Source of the DNA: Noviluteimonas sp052115395 | GTDB lineage: Bacteria > Pseudomonadota > Gammaproteobacteria > Xanthomonadales > Xanthomonadaceae | Reading direction: 5' to 3' (one strand) | Assembly: GCA_052115395.1 (NCBI GenBank) | Contig: JBFRGO010000003.1 | DNA length: 64,000 nucleotides | Shown: piece after piece, positions 43,267 through 51,817 of the stretch | How positions within the stretch are numbered: position 1 is the stretch's first letter | Layout: each line of letters begins with the position of its first letter | The notes under the pieces: model-generated | Database searches by the model: none | The model's input: only the letters and a program-made list of their open reading frames with translations | What the model was told of the DNA's origin: nothing | Made by a program: the position numbers and the translations under genes

Positions 43267-43857
43267 ATGGAAAAGAATTACGACCAAGCATACTTCGATC
43301 GCTGGTACCGCCGGGGCGGCATCGGCGATCGGGCCCGTCTCGCACGCAAGGTGGCAATGGCTGTCGCGGCCGCCGAATACCACCTCGAGCGCCCGATCCG
43401 CACCGTGCTCGACATCGGCGCGGGCGAAGCCGTCTGGCGCGCACCGTTGCTGAAGCTGCGGCCCGGCCTGCGCTATCTCGCCTTCGATTCGAGCGACTAC
43501 GCGGTGCGTCGCTACGGCCGCAGCCGCAACCTGCACATGGCGCGCTTCGGCGACTTCGAACACCTGCGGCCCTGCGCGCCGGCCGACTTGCTGGTCTGCA
43601 GCGACGTGCTGCACTACCTGCCCACGCGCGAACTCGATCGCGGCCTGCAAGGCCTGGCGGACCTGTGCGGCGGCGTCGCGTTCCTGGAAACCTTCGCGCG
43701 CGAAGACCACGCGGTGGGCGACGAGCACGACTTCCAGGATCGGCCGGCGTCGTTCTACCGCAAACGCTTCGACGCGCTGGGTTTCGCCCAGGTGGGGTCG
43801 CACCTGTGGTTGTCGCCGTCGCTCAAAGAACGCGCGACGGCGCTGGAGATCGGCTAG
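43267..43857 (+). CDS. Class I SAM-dependent methyltransferase
   Basis: A 196-residue cytoplasmic methyltransferase. Motif I is TVLDIGAGEAVWRAPLL, motif II YLAFDSSDYAVRRY, and motif IV/post I ADLLVCSDVLHYLPTREL. The C-terminal part (AFLETFAREDHAVGDEHDFQDRPASFYRKRF) is a substrate lid. The substrate is not known; small-molecule methyltransferases of this layout are common. It is divergent from the HemJ-like gene. Confidence 0.88.
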   Translation: MEKNYDQAYFDRWYRRGGIGDRARLARKVAMAVAAAEYHLERPIRTVLDIGAGEAVWRAPLLKLRPGLRYLAFDSSDYAVRRYGRSRNLHMARFGDFEHLRPCAPADLLVCSDVLHYLPTRELDRGLQGLADLCGGVAFLETFAREDHAVGDEHDFQDRPASFYRKRFDALGFAQVGSHLWLSPSLKERATALEIG

Positions 43858-43866
43858 CGCCGGCGC

Positions 43867-45489
43867 TTATCGCGCAGGCTTGAAGTCCGCCGGCTTCGGC
43901 AGTTCCACCGGGACGCCATCGGCATTGCAGGTGTTCGCCGCGCACAGGCGTTCGCGCAATGCGGGCGTGGCCTGCACGAGGAAGTGGAACAACACGTTTT
44001 CCTCGACGCTGCCGCGCACTGCGTCGGCGCCCGGGCCTTTCGCCCACACGCCGACATCGTCGCCGCCGTGCGTTTCCGCGCCGAGCGGCACCAGCGCCTG
44101 CTGCAGGTAATCGACCGCTTCGGTGTCGACATCGTCCAGGTCCGGCCGCGGCGCACCGGCTTTCGGCGCGCCCGGGCCATTGGCGTAGCCCAGCGTCGTG
44201 TAGGGCTGGCCGAGTTTGTCGACGGCGTATTCGCTGCCCGCCGAATCCTCGCCGCTGATGCCGCGGACCTTGTCGAGGATCGGATTGCCGCGCTTGGGGT
44301 AACCCGCGAAATATAGCGTGTGCGCGTGGTCGGCCGTGACCAGGATCAGCGTGTCGTCGTCGCTGGTGTTTTCGTCGGCGGCGCGCACGGCGTCGGAGAA
44401 CGCGATGGTTTCTTCGAGCGCGCGGCGCGCGTTGCCGTCGTGGTGCGCGTGGTCGATGCGCCCGCCTTCGACGAGCAGCACGTAGCCCTTCGCATTGTGT
44501 TGCAGGTGCGCGATCGCCGCGCGCGTCATGTCCGCGAGCGTCGGCTCCGGCCCGCCGACCTTGCGATCGGCCGTGTACGCCAGATGCTGCGGCGCGAACA
44601 AGCCGAGCACGCGCGGTGCATCGCCGGCTTGCGCCAATTGCGTCGAATCCACGACATAGGTGCCGTCGGGATACTTCGCCTTCCATTCGTCGACCAGGTT
44701 GCGGCCGTCCTTGCGCATGCCTTTCAGCGCGGGATCGAGCGCATCGGGCAGCGTGTTCGGCGTGAACTTCGCGCGGCCGCCGGCGAGTGCGATGTCGATA
44801 CCGTCGCCGAAATCGAAGTCGACGAATTGCGCGGCGAGGTCGCGACACCCCGCGGCCGCCTTCGCCGCCGGAAGATAGCTGTCGTCTTCCCAATTGCGAT
44901 CGGGCCCGTGTGCGAAGACCGAGGCCGGCGTGGCGTGCGTGAGCCGCGTGGTCGTGACCACGCCGGTCGACAGCCCCGCCGACTCACCCAGTTCGACGAT
45001 GCTCAACAGCGTGTTGTCCTTCACCGCGGCGCAATCGCCGCGTGCGTTGCCCGGCCCGATGCCGATGACGCCCAGGCGCGTCTTCACGCCGGTGGCGATG
45101 GCCGTCATCGTGCCGGCCGAATCGGGCGTCTGGTAGTCGGTGTTGTAAGTGCGGCTGAGCGCGGTGTTCGGGAATTCCTCGAACGACAGCAGCGTTTCCT
45201 CACCGGGGTTGCCCGCGCGCTGGCCCGCCAGGATGCGGGCGGCGGCCACCGTCGGCAGGCTCATGCCGTCGCCGAGGAAAATGATCACGTTGCGCGCATG
45301 GCCCCGCATCGCACCGTTGCCGGCCGCGCGCGCGGCGCCGGCGCGATACCACCAGGCGGCCGTTTCGCCGTCGGGATGGCGGACCTGCGGGACGTCGATG
45401 GCGTGCGGCACGGCCACGGCCGGTGGCGTGCCGGGCGTGCTGGCGCAGGCGGTGAGGAGCGCGGCGAGGGCGAGGGGCGATAGGCGCAT
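43867..45489 (-). CDS. Alkaline phosphatase (PhoA family) lipoprotein
   Basis: A 540-residue alkaline phosphatase with a lipoprotein signal (LLTACAST, Cys15). Metal-binding IIFLGDGM (Asp74), the catalytic Ser124 in DSAGTMTAIATGVKT, VTTTRLTHATPASVFAH, GGRIDHAHHDGN and LILVTADHAHTL are all present. The enzyme releases phosphate from organic monoesters in the periplasm. It is larger than E. coli PhoA. No clear PHO box is seen in the 118-nt upstream gap. Confidence 0.92.
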   Translation of the reverse strand: MRLSPLALAALLTACASTPGTPPAVAVPHAIDVPQVRHPDGETAAWWYRAGAARAAGNGAMRGHARNVIIFLGDGMSLPTVAAARILAGQRAGNPGEETLLSFEEFPNTALSRTYNTDYQTPDSAGTMTAIATGVKTRLGVIGIGPGNARGDCAAVKDNTLLSIVELGESAGLSTGVVTTTRLTHATPASVFAHGPDRNWEDDSYLPAAKAAAGCRDLAAQFVDFDFGDGIDIALAGGRAKFTPNTLPDALDPALKGMRKDGRNLVDEWKAKYPDGTYVVDSTQLAQAGDAPRVLGLFAPQHLAYTADRKVGGPEPTLADMTRAAIAHLQHNAKGYVLLVEGGRIDHAHHDGNARRALEETIAFSDAVRAADENTSDDDTLILVTADHAHTLYFAGYPKRGNPILDKVRGISGEDSAGSEYAVDKLGQPYTTLGYANGPGAPKAGAPRPDLDDVDTEAVDYLQQALVPLGAETHGGDDVGVWAKGPGADAVRGSVEENVLFHFLVQATPALRERLCAANTCNADGVPVELPKPADFKPAR

Positions 45490-45607
45490 GGGGCGAGCGG
45501 CGATGAGGGAAGGCGATGATACGGAACGCCGGTGTTCCGCCCATGCTCTCGCGACCGGGACGGCCGCTCGGCTATGGTCGGCGTTCGACTTTTTCGTGGA
45601 TGGTGCA

Positions 45608-46936
45608 ATGGCACTGGTTGCAGGCTGGTTGCGGATTCCCTTCTGGCAGCGCGTGCTCGCCGGCTTCGTGCTCGGCGCGCTCGCCGGTTGGCTGCTGGGG
45701 CCCGCGGCCGAGCGGTGGTTCCAACCGCTGGGCGATATCTACGTCAACCTGATCAAGATGATCGCGATCCCGCTGGTGTTGTTCGCGGTGATCAACGCGG
45801 TCGGCGCATTGCACGGGCAGAAGTCGATCGCCGCGCTCGCGGGGCGCACCTTCGCGTGGTTCGCGATCACCGCCGTGCTCGCGGTGGCCGTGGGCCTGGC
45901 GGTGGGCTGGATCGTGCAGCCGGGCGTCGGCGTCGGCGCACTGGCGATCGCATCGGATTACACGCCGAAAGACGTGCCCGGCCCGCTCGACGTGTTGCTC
46001 AACATCGTGCCGCAGAATCCCTTCCGCGCATTGTCGGCCACCGCCGCGGGCAAGACGGCCGACGGCACCAGCGTCATCGTGCCGAGCAATTCCACGATCC
46101 TGCAGGTGATCTTCTTCGCGGGCCTGATCGGCTTCGCGTTCGTGAAGCTCGGCGAGAAGGCGACGAACCTGCGCCTGCTCGCGCGCGAAGCGAACGACAC
46201 GATGATCCAGGTCACGCGCTTCGTGCTGGAGTTCACGCCGCTGGGCACCTTCGGCCTGATCGCGGGCCTGGTCGGCGCCTACGGTTTCGAGAAGCTGCTG
46301 CCGCTGGGGAATTTCGTCATCGCGCTGTTCATCGCGTGCATCGTGCAGATCGTGGTCGTCTACGGCGCCCTGCTGCTCCTGCACGGGCTCAACCCGCTGA
46401 AGTTCTTCCGCGGCGCGGCGCCCGCGATGCAGGTGGGCTTCATCGCTTCCAGCAGTTTCGCGGCGATGCCCGTTTCACTGCGCGCGGTCGAACACAACCA
46501 CGGCGTCGACAAGGATTACGCGGCCTTCGCCGTGCCGCTCGGCGCAAGCATCAAGATGGACGGCTGCGGCGCGATCTATCCGGCGCTGGCGGCGGTGTTC
46601 ATCGCGCAGTATTCGGGCATCGAGTTGCACGCGGGCACGTACGTGACGATCGCGCTGGCGTCGGTGCTCGGCAGCTTCGGCACGGCGGGCGTGCCCGGAA
46701 CGGCCGTGATCATGGCGACGGTGGTGTTGAGCGCCGCGGGCTTGCCGCTGGAGGCGATCGGCTATCTGTACGCGATCGACCGGGTGCTGGACATGATGCG
46801 CACGATGACCAACGTCACCGGCCAGATGTTGGTGCCGGTGTTGGTGGCGAAGGAAACGGGCTTGCTCGACCGCACGGTGTACGAGGCGGCGTCGAGCAAT
46901 GTCGGGGTGGAGCATGCGGTTCGGGAGCCGACATGA
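45608..46936 (+). CDS. Dicarboxylate/amino acid:cation symporter (DAACS)
   Basis: A 442-residue sodium- or proton-coupled symporter of the GltP/DctA/SstT family. It shows the DAACS core: FQPLGDIYVNLIKMIAIPLVLFAVINAV, the serine-rich re-entrant loop AASSS-like GFIASSSFAAMPVSLRAVEHN, the GCGAIYPALAAVFIAQ segment replacing the usual NMDG motif region (IKMDGCGAIYP), and the GTAGVPGTAVIMATVVLSAAGLP loop. The substrate is likely glutamate, aspartate, serine or C4 acids. The ATG at 45608 is taken; the acetyltransferase gene overlaps its end by 4 nt. Confidence 0.92.
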   Translation: MALVAGWLRIPFWQRVLAGFVLGALAGWLLGPAAERWFQPLGDIYVNLIKMIAIPLVLFAVINAVGALHGQKSIAALAGRTFAWFAITAVLAVAVGLAVGWIVQPGVGVGALAIASDYTPKDVPGPLDVLLNIVPQNPFRALSATAAGKTADGTSVIVPSNSTILQVIFFAGLIGFAFVKLGEKATNLRLLAREANDTMIQVTRFVLEFTPLGTFGLIAGLVGAYGFEKLLPLGNFVIALFIACIVQIVVVYGALLLLHGLNPLKFFRGAAPAMQVGFIASSSFAAMPVSLRAVEHNHGVDKDYAAFAVPLGASIKMDGCGAIYPALAAVFIAQYSGIELHAGTYVTIALASVLGSFGTAGVPGTAVIMATVVLSAAGLPLEAIGYLYAIDRVLDMMRTMTNVTGQMLVPVLVAKETGLLDRTVYEAASSNVGVEHAVREPT

Positions 46937-47379
46937 GTGACATCGTTCTCGTCGAGCGGTTTCCTGATGTCGACGATTACCTGCGCGTGCGCGCGGCGGC
47001 GGGGATGCATGCGAAGTCGCGCGATGCGGCGGAGCGTGCGTTGCCGAATACGTTGTACGGGGTGCGGTTGGAGCGCGACGGCGAAGTCGTCGGGATGGGG
47101 CGGGTGATCGGGGACAACGGGTGTTTCTTCACCGTGGTGGATATCGCGATCGTTCCGGAGTTGCAGGGGCAAGGGTTGGGGCGGCGGGTGATGGCTGCGC
47201 TCGATGCCTGGTTGTTGGGGAATGTGCCGCCGTCGGCTTATGTCACTTTGGTGGCCGATGGGGATGCCAAGTATCTCTATGCGAAGTTCGGGTTCGTTGA
47301 AAGCGCGCCTGTTGCGGTGAACATGGAGTATGTGATGGAGGCTGGGGGGCTTAAGAGCTACCGGCATCTGGGGTTGTAG
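46933..47379 (+). CDS. GNAT-family N-acetyltransferase
   Basis: A 148-residue GNAT enzyme. The acetyl-CoA site is the Q/RxxGxG/A motif in VPELQGQGLGRRVMAALDAWL; motif D is VVDIAIVPEL; the C-terminal strand is AKYLYAKFGFVES. It transfers an acetyl group from acetyl-CoA to an amine; the acceptor is unknown. It is coupled to the symporter gene by ATGA overlap. The gene is G/T-rich at third codon positions compared with most of the window. Confidence 0.9.
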   Translation: MSDIVLVERFPDVDDYLRVRAAAGMHAKSRDAAERALPNTLYGVRLERDGEVVGMGRVIGDNGCFFTVVDIAIVPELQGQGLGRRVMAALDAWLLGNVPPSAYVTLVADGDAKYLYAKFGFVESAPVAVNMEYVMEAGGLKSYRHLGL

Positions 47380-47398
47380 GGAACGCCCGCTTCAGGAT

Positions 47399-47580
47399 CA
47401 TTGGCGCGCCGCCCGAACGTGTGAAGTTCCAAATTTTTTTGGGAAAAAAATTTGAAACTCCCCACGCTGGGGCATCACCATCAGGGTCGCTTCGATCAGG
47501 GCGCTTTCGCTCGAGCGTTAATTCTTGAGTGCGAAGCAAGCTTCGCACTAGCCGATCATTGAGAGCGAAGCGAAGCGCGG
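47399..47580 (-). repeat. Hairpin element HE, copy A (minus orientation)
   Basis: One of three related non-coding elements. Read on the minus strand it has a 9-bp hairpin (47529-47537 with 47540-47548, stem GTGCGAAGC), then CTCGAGCGAAA, TGATCGAAGCGAC and GATGCCCCAGCGTGG, and then a long A/T-rich hairpin (about 47425-47459, with runs of seven T and seven A around a 3-nt loop), ending in a GGCGGCGCGCCAAT-like edge. It forms a head-to-head pair with copy B. Short reading frames through it are not credible genes. Confidence 0.8.
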
Positions 47581-47763
47581 CCCTTCGCTTTTTGACGAAA
47601 ACGATCGGCTCCCTGCAAAGCTTGCTTTGCAGCCCCCAGTGACGGCTCGGGCGAAAACCCCTTGATCGAAGCGACCCGCAAGGTCATGCCGCAGCGTGGA
47701 GAGTTTCAAATTTTTTTCCCAAAAAAATTTGGAACTCTCCACGTTCCCGGCGGCGCGCCAATC
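47581..47763 (+). repeat. Hairpin element HE, copy B (plus orientation)
   Basis: Second copy, inverted relative to copy A and adjoining it, so together they make a dyad of about 365 bp. The first hairpin is CTGCAAAGC/GCTTTGCAG (47613-47632). The long hairpin pairs 47695-47717 with 47721-47743, 22 of 23 bp, loop CCC. Apart from these two copies, 47380-47791 holds nothing recognisable. Flanking genes converge. Confidence 0.8.
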
Positions 47764-47791
47764 GGTTCCAGGCGCGCTCTACCACGAATCC

Positions 47792-48688
47792 TCAGCGAGT
47801 CGCAGAACGCTGCTTCGCAACCTCGGCATCGAACTTAGCCTCAGCCCCATCCGCATACTCGACACAAGACATGGGCGAGGGATGCGGATGCGCGGCATCC
47901 GCCGGCGCCCACCCGCTCGCATCCGCATGCGGCGTCAACAAGACATCGCACGGCAACCCACGCACGACATCGAACGTGTGCTTGTACGTCTCCACGATCC
48001 GCGGAAACCGCGCATTCCCGATCAACTTGTAACCAGGCGCACTGAGACTGTCGACGTACGCGATCCGCAGCGGCTTGCCGTCCTTCGTGTCCGTCCACGT
48101 CCAACTCGTGCTGCCCGGCGTGTGCCCCGGCGTAAAATGCCCGGTGAGGCGCATGGCGCCCAACTCGACGACTTCCTCGTCCTGCAGATAACGATCGACC
48201 TGCGCAGGCGGGAAGGTGATGCCGTCGCCGAAATGGATGTCGTCGGTGCCGCCCCTGGCGAGCATCGCCGCGGATTCGGCGTTGGCGACGACGCGCGCGC
48301 CGGTCGCGCGCCGCAGCGCGGCCACCGGGCCGGCGTGGTCGGCGTGCGCGTGCGAGACCAGCAGCCAGCGCAACTGATTCGGTGCGACGCCGACCTTGCG
48401 CATGTTGGCGAGCAACATCTCGGCGGCCTGCGGCATGCCGCCGTCGATCAGCAGCGCGCCCTCGGGCGTCACGACCAGGATCGCGCTGATCGATTCGGTG
48501 CCGATGTACCAGGTGTGGTCCGCCAATTGCAGCGGTGCGATCGGCTGTCGCCAGGCATCGGGCACTTCGTACGCGCCCGACTGCGGCAAGGGCTTCTCGC
48601 GCGGCGGGGCGTCGGCGGCGAAGGACGACAGCGTCGAAAACGACAGCAGGGCGACGGCGATGCGCGTCGCGCGAAACAGAGTCTGCAT
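47792..48688 (-). CDS. Subclass B3 metallo-beta-lactamase
   Basis: A 298-residue exported enzyme with a signal peptide (to about residue 24). The zinc ligands of subclass B3 are all present: HAHADH (His113, His115, Asp117, His118), His189 in FTPGHTPGSTSW and His254 in LLTPHADASGW. YVDSLSAPGYKL holds the B3-type Ser. There is no B1-type Cys ligand. B3 enzymes hydrolyse penicillins, cephalosporins and carbapenems in the periplasm; many environmental Xanthomonadaceae carry chromosomal ones (for example L1). Activity is predicted, not shown. The ATG at 48688 gives a complete signal peptide; the longer frame above is not credible. Confidence 0.92.
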   Translation of the reverse strand: MQTLFRATRIAVALLSFSTLSSFAADAPPREKPLPQSGAYEVPDAWRQPIAPLQLADHTWYIGTESISAILVVTPEGALLIDGGMPQAAEMLLANMRKVGVAPNQLRWLLVSHAHADHAGPVAALRRATGARVVANAESAAMLARGGTDDIHFGDGITFPPAQVDRYLQDEEVVELGAMRLTGHFTPGHTPGSTSWTWTDTKDGKPLRIAYVDSLSAPGYKLIGNARFPRIVETYKHTFDVVRGLPCDVLLTPHADASGWAPADAAHPHPSPMSCVEYADGAEAKFDAEVAKQRSATR

Positions 48689-48699
48689 GGAGATGGGAA

Positions 48700-49131
48700 T
48701 CAGGTGACGGAAACAGCTTGCCGCGGACGCGCGATCCGCGCGCCCAGCAAGGCCATCGGAACGGGCAGGACGATGCCGAGGATCGCCACCCACGTCGGGT
48801 GATTCGGCACGATCAGGATCATCCCGATCACGCCGAGCAGGACGAAGAGCGCGACGACGACCGATGCGGTGCGCGGCCATGCGCGCGAGATCTTCGCGGC
48901 GACCCAACCGCCGGCGAATGCGCCGGCGACCCACGCGAGCACGAGCATGGCGAGCGCTGCGAACGGCGCGGCCGCAAGGATCGCGGCGAGATTGGCTGTC
49001 TGTGTCGGATCCAAGCCCTTCGGCGGGGGATACAGCAGATGGCTGCCGTATTCGACGCCCGCGATGACGATGTACATCACCACCAGGCCGGCGAGCACGC
49101 CGAGCACGCATTGCACGATCGCCTTGCCCAT
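48700..49131 (-). CDS. Four-helix membrane protein, unknown function
   Basis: A 143-residue membrane protein with four hydrophobic helices (IVQCVLGVLAGLVVMYIVIAGVEY; ANLAAILAAAPFAALAMLVLAWVAGAFAGGWVAA; TASVVVALFVLLGVIGMILIV; WVAILGIVLPVPMALLGARIA). The family is not recognised. It lies 11 nt upstream of the metallo-beta-lactamase gene on the same strand and may be cotranscribed with it. Confidence 0.78.
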   Translation of the reverse strand: MGKAIVQCVLGVLAGLVVMYIVIAGVEYGSHLLYPPPKGLDPTQTANLAAILAAAPFAALAMLVLAWVAGAFAGGWVAAKISRAWPRTASVVVALFVLLGVIGMILIVPNHPTWVAILGIVLPVPMALLGARIARPRQAVSVT

Positions 49132-49250
49132 TCCTCGTCACTCCGCACGCAGTGGCATCAGCATGCACGTGCGCCCGCGCGGCCTGCAAGACGTCCTTCG
49201 CACGGAGCGGCGTAGACTCGCCGTCGCCTCCGTCATCGGATCCCCGCACC

Positions 49251-49715
49251 ATGGCCGGACACCAACGCACCCTCAACCTGCGCTTCCTCGCCGAACCCTC
49301 CGACGTCAACTACGGCGGCAAGGTGCACGGCGGTGTGGTGATGAAGTGGATCGACCAGGCCGGCTATGCCGCCGCGGTCGGGTGGGCCGGGAAGTACTGC
49401 GTGACCGTCGCGGTCGGTGGCATCCGCTTCGTCGCGCCGGTGCGGATCGGCGACCTGGTGACGGTGTCGGCGACGCTCGCGCGCACGGGCACCAGTTCGA
49501 TGCAGTTCGCCGTCGACGTGCGCGCCCGCGACCCCATGGGCGGGGAAGGGCGCCTGTGTACCCATTGCATCATCGTGTTCGTGGCGCTCGATGGCGTCGA
49601 AGGCAAGCCGGTGCCCGTGCCGCCGTGGGTGCCGGCCACCGACGAGGACCGCGCGATGGCCGAGGAAGCCGACCGGATGATGCAGGCCGTGCGCGACCCG
49701 GCGGCGCCCCCCTGA
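49251..49715 (+). CDS. Acyl-CoA thioesterase, hotdog fold (YciA-like)
   Basis: A 154-residue hotdog-fold thioesterase. The active-site helix and loop are DVNYGGKVHGGVVMKWIDQAGYAAA; strands TVAVGGIRFVAPVRIGDLVTVSATLARTGTSSMQFAVDV follow. It matches the acyl-CoA hydrolase group (YciA/BACH) that cleaves acyl-CoA to free acid and CoA in the cytoplasm. The ATG at 49251 is chosen; a -10-like TAGACT lies at 49213-49218. Confidence 0.88.
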   Translation: MAGHQRTLNLRFLAEPSDVNYGGKVHGGVVMKWIDQAGYAAAVGWAGKYCVTVAVGGIRFVAPVRIGDLVTVSATLARTGTSSMQFAVDVRARDPMGGEGRLCTHCIIVFVALDGVEGKPVPVPPWVPATDEDRAMAEEADRMMQAVRDPAAPP

Positions 49716-49722
49716 AATGCAG

Positions 49723-49744
49723 AAGGCCGCCTTCCGGCGGCCTT
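49723..49744. terminator. Hairpin between convergent genes
   Basis: AAGGCCGCC (49723-49731) pairs perfectly with GGCGGCCTT (49736-49744) around a TTCC loop. It lies 8 nt after the thioesterase stop and 23 nt from the convergent NlpC gene. There is no strong T-tract, but the hairpin and its position between convergent stops fit a bidirectional terminator. Confidence 0.6.
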
Positions 49745-49766
49745 CGATGCGGGTTGCGCGATGCGA

Positions 49767-50414
49767 TCACATCGCGACGCGGCGGCCCTGCAGGTAACGA
49801 CCCGACCAGTAGCTCGAGGCCAGGCTGTCCACGCGCACGTCCTTGCCGCGGCTCGGCGCGTGCAGGAAGCGGCCTTCGCCGACGTAGATGCCGACGTGGG
49901 TCACGCGGCCGCGCAGGCCGAAGAACACCAGGTCGCCCGGCGCCAGCGACGAACGATCGACCGCTTCGCCCGTGGTGGCCATCTGGCGCGAGACGCGCGG
50001 CAGTTCCATGCCCAGCACGCTGCGATAGACGTAGCCGACCAGGCCGCTGCAATCGAAACCGTCGGTGGACTCGCCGCCCCAGCGATAGGGCGTGCCGAGC
50101 AGCGACATCGCCTTGCTGAGGACGCCGGAGATGCGTTCGGTCAGCTTGGGTTTCTGCTGCTGGTCGAGGACGGCGTTGGGATCCAGTTCGGCCAAGTCGC
50201 CGAAGATCGGGCGCACCTTGAGGGGCGCGGCCATCTTGATCGGGGTATCGAGCTGCACGGCCGATTGCGTGCCGGCCGCCACGACATTGGCGTCCTGGGC
50301 GAAAGCATTGGTGGCGGCGACGCAAAGCGCGGCGGCACACAGGAAACGGAGCGCGCCCGCGCGGATGCGCAGGGCGGTGGTGGCGGTTTGGCCAGTTGTC
50401 GCGTTGGTCGTCAC
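49767..50414 (-). CDS. Secreted NlpC/P60 (C40) cell-wall peptidase, copy 1
   Basis: A 215-residue exported peptidase (signal region to about residue 40). The C-terminal NlpC/P60 domain starts near ISGVLSKAMSLLGTPYRWGG; catalytic Cys122 lies in DGFDCSGLVGYVY and the His in GRVTHVGIYVGEGRFLHAPS. C40 enzymes cut peptide stems of peptidoglycan (D-Glu-dibasic residue bonds). It is the second of two tandem C40 genes, 154 nt after the first, and the domains are clearly paralogous. Confidence 0.92.
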   Translation of the reverse strand: MTTNATTGQTATTALRIRAGALRFLCAAALCVAATNAFAQDANVVAAGTQSAVQLDTPIKMAAPLKVRPIFGDLAELDPNAVLDQQQKPKLTERISGVLSKAMSLLGTPYRWGGESTDGFDCSGLVGYVYRSVLGMELPRVSRQMATTGEAVDRSSLAPGDLVFFGLRGRVTHVGIYVGEGRFLHAPSRGKDVRVDSLASSYWSGRYLQGRRVAM

Positions 50415-50568
50415 GAAGCCATCACTGAATCGAAGTCCGGGCGACCTTACCGGCTGACGACCGGGTGAAGGTTCAAAAATCGTTAGCGCGGCGTGAACCC
50501 ATGCAAGATTCGTGACCGGTCTTCGTATTCATCCACGTGCCACGGCCGCTTGATTTTCTGAATGCGCC

Positions 50569-51153
50569 CTAGCGCAGGACCCGGCGGGCACCGGCGTAAT
50601 GCTGGGCCCAGTAAGGGCCGTCGAGGTGGTCCAGGCGGACCGTGCCACCGGTACTCGGGGCGTGGACGAAGCGCCCTTCGCCGACATAAATGCCCACGTG
50701 CGTCACCGTGCTGCCGCTGGAAAAGAACACCAGGTCGGCCGCGGCCAGGCGATCGACGTCGACCTTGGGCCCGCCCGATGCGGCCAGATCCCGCGAGGTC
50801 CGCGGCAACTGCACCGCCGCCATGTCGTGGAAGACGTAATTGACCAGGCCGCTGCAATCGAAGCCGCCTTCGGGGGTGTTGCCGCCCCAGCGATACGGCG
50901 TGCCGACCAGGCCGATGGCGCGCATCAACACGGCGTTGGCGCGGGCCGGATCGGCCGGTTCGATGACCGGCCAGCTGCGCGGCATCGCGACGCGCGCGCT
51001 CGGCGCGGGCGCGCGCACCGCCGGCCCGCCGCCGCACGACGCGAGCAGCACCGTCGCCAACAAAAGAAGGAGTGGGCGGACCCGCGCTGGCGCGGGTGCC
51101 GGGATGCCCGGATAATGCGCGACCCCGCGGGCCGTGCTGCGTTCGGCGTTCAT
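50569..51153 (-). CDS. NlpC/P60 (C40) cell-wall peptidase lipoprotein, copy 2
   Basis: A 194-residue lipoprotein (lipobox LLASCGGG, Cys40) with the C40 domain: MRAIGLVGTPYRWGGNTPEGGFDCSGLVNYVF (Cys100), then LVFFSSGSTVTHVGIYVGEGRFVHAP. It resembles the MepS/Spr or NlpC-type DL-endopeptidases that open peptidoglycan during growth. A paralogue follows downstream. The ATG at 51153 is preferred; the frame is open to an ATG at 51192. It is divergent from slyD. Confidence 0.9.
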   Translation of the reverse strand: MNAERSTARGVAHYPGIPAPAPARVRPLLLLLATVLLASCGGGPAVRAPAPSARVAMPRSWPVIEPADPARANAVLMRAIGLVGTPYRWGGNTPEGGFDCSGLVNYVFHDMAAVQLPRTSRDLAASGGPKVDVDRLAAADLVFFSSGSTVTHVGIYVGEGRFVHAPSTGGTVRLDHLDGPYWAQHYAGARRVLR

Positions 51154-51236
51154 TCGCCGGCGAGTTTGGCCGCTTTCACGCGGCGCTAGCAAGCGCCCCC
51201 ATCGTGCCTGCGCATCGCCAGGCCACCGGAACCCCG

Positions 51237-51731
51237 ATGAAGATCGAAAAAGACCGCGTCGTCCGCTTCCATTACACCGTCAACGAGCGCACCGCCCACG
51301 AAGCGGGCGAAACGCCGATCGAGTCCTCGGCCGACCGCGACCCGCTCGCGATCCTGATCGGCCACGGCAACATCATCCCGGGCCTGGAGAAGGCGATGGA
51401 AGGGCACGAGGCCGGCGACAAGTTCGGCGTGGACGTGGCCGCGGCCGATGCCTACGGCGAGATCAAGGAAGGCCTGAGCCAGCGCGTGCCGAAGAAGCAC
51501 TTCGGCAACCAGCGCCTGGCCCCGGGCATGCAGGTGGTGCTCAACACCAACTTCGGCCCGCGCGCGGTGACGATCCAGAAGGTCGGCATGAGCGTGGTCG
51601 ACGTCGACCTCAACCACCCGATGGCCGGCAAGGACCTGCACTTCGACGTGGAGATCGTCGACGTGCGCGAAGCCAGCGCCGAAGAGCTGGAGCACGGCCA
51701 CGTGCACGGCGATGGCGGCCACCATCATTAA
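51237..51731 (+). CDS. slyD: FKBP-type peptidyl-prolyl isomerase SlyD
   Basis: A 164-residue SlyD: FKBP core (MKIEKDRVVRFHYTV, ESSADRDPLAILIGHGNIIPGLEKAMEGHEAGDKF), an insert-in-flap domain (AADAYGEIKEGLSQRVPKKHF to QKVGMSVVDVDLNHP), and a His-rich tail (HGHVHGDGGHHH) for metal binding. It is a cytoplasmic chaperone and prolyl isomerase that can also deliver nickel. The tail is shorter and lacks the Cys residues of E. coli SlyD. The open frame upstream is not used. Confidence 0.93.
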   Translation: MKIEKDRVVRFHYTVNERTAHEAGETPIESSADRDPLAILIGHGNIIPGLEKAMEGHEAGDKFGVDVAAADAYGEIKEGLSQRVPKKHFGNQRLAPGMQVVLNTNFGPRAVTIQKVGMSVVDVDLNHPMAGKDLHFDVEIVDVREASAEELEHGHVHGDGGHHH

Positions 51732-51817
51732 AACGGCTCGGGCCTGTCGTCCCACTGACTTCCGGCCCTGACCGGCGGGCCCTCCGCGTGGCGTAATCGC
51801 GCCACCCGGAGGGCACC

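Noticed and set aside
47425..47459. A/T-rich hairpins of the HE copies as ordinary intrinsic terminators
   Set aside because: The T run is inside the stem next to the loop rather than after it, and the hairpin is embedded in a longer conserved element, so it does not fit a standard terminator. A termination effect is still possible.
47351..47742. Two small minus-strand frames giving peptides with FFPKKIWN or KFFWEKNLKL
   Set aside because: The shared peptides come only from the A/T-rich hairpin being read through. The element appears in three places with stem-preserving changes, so it is better explained as a structural repeat.
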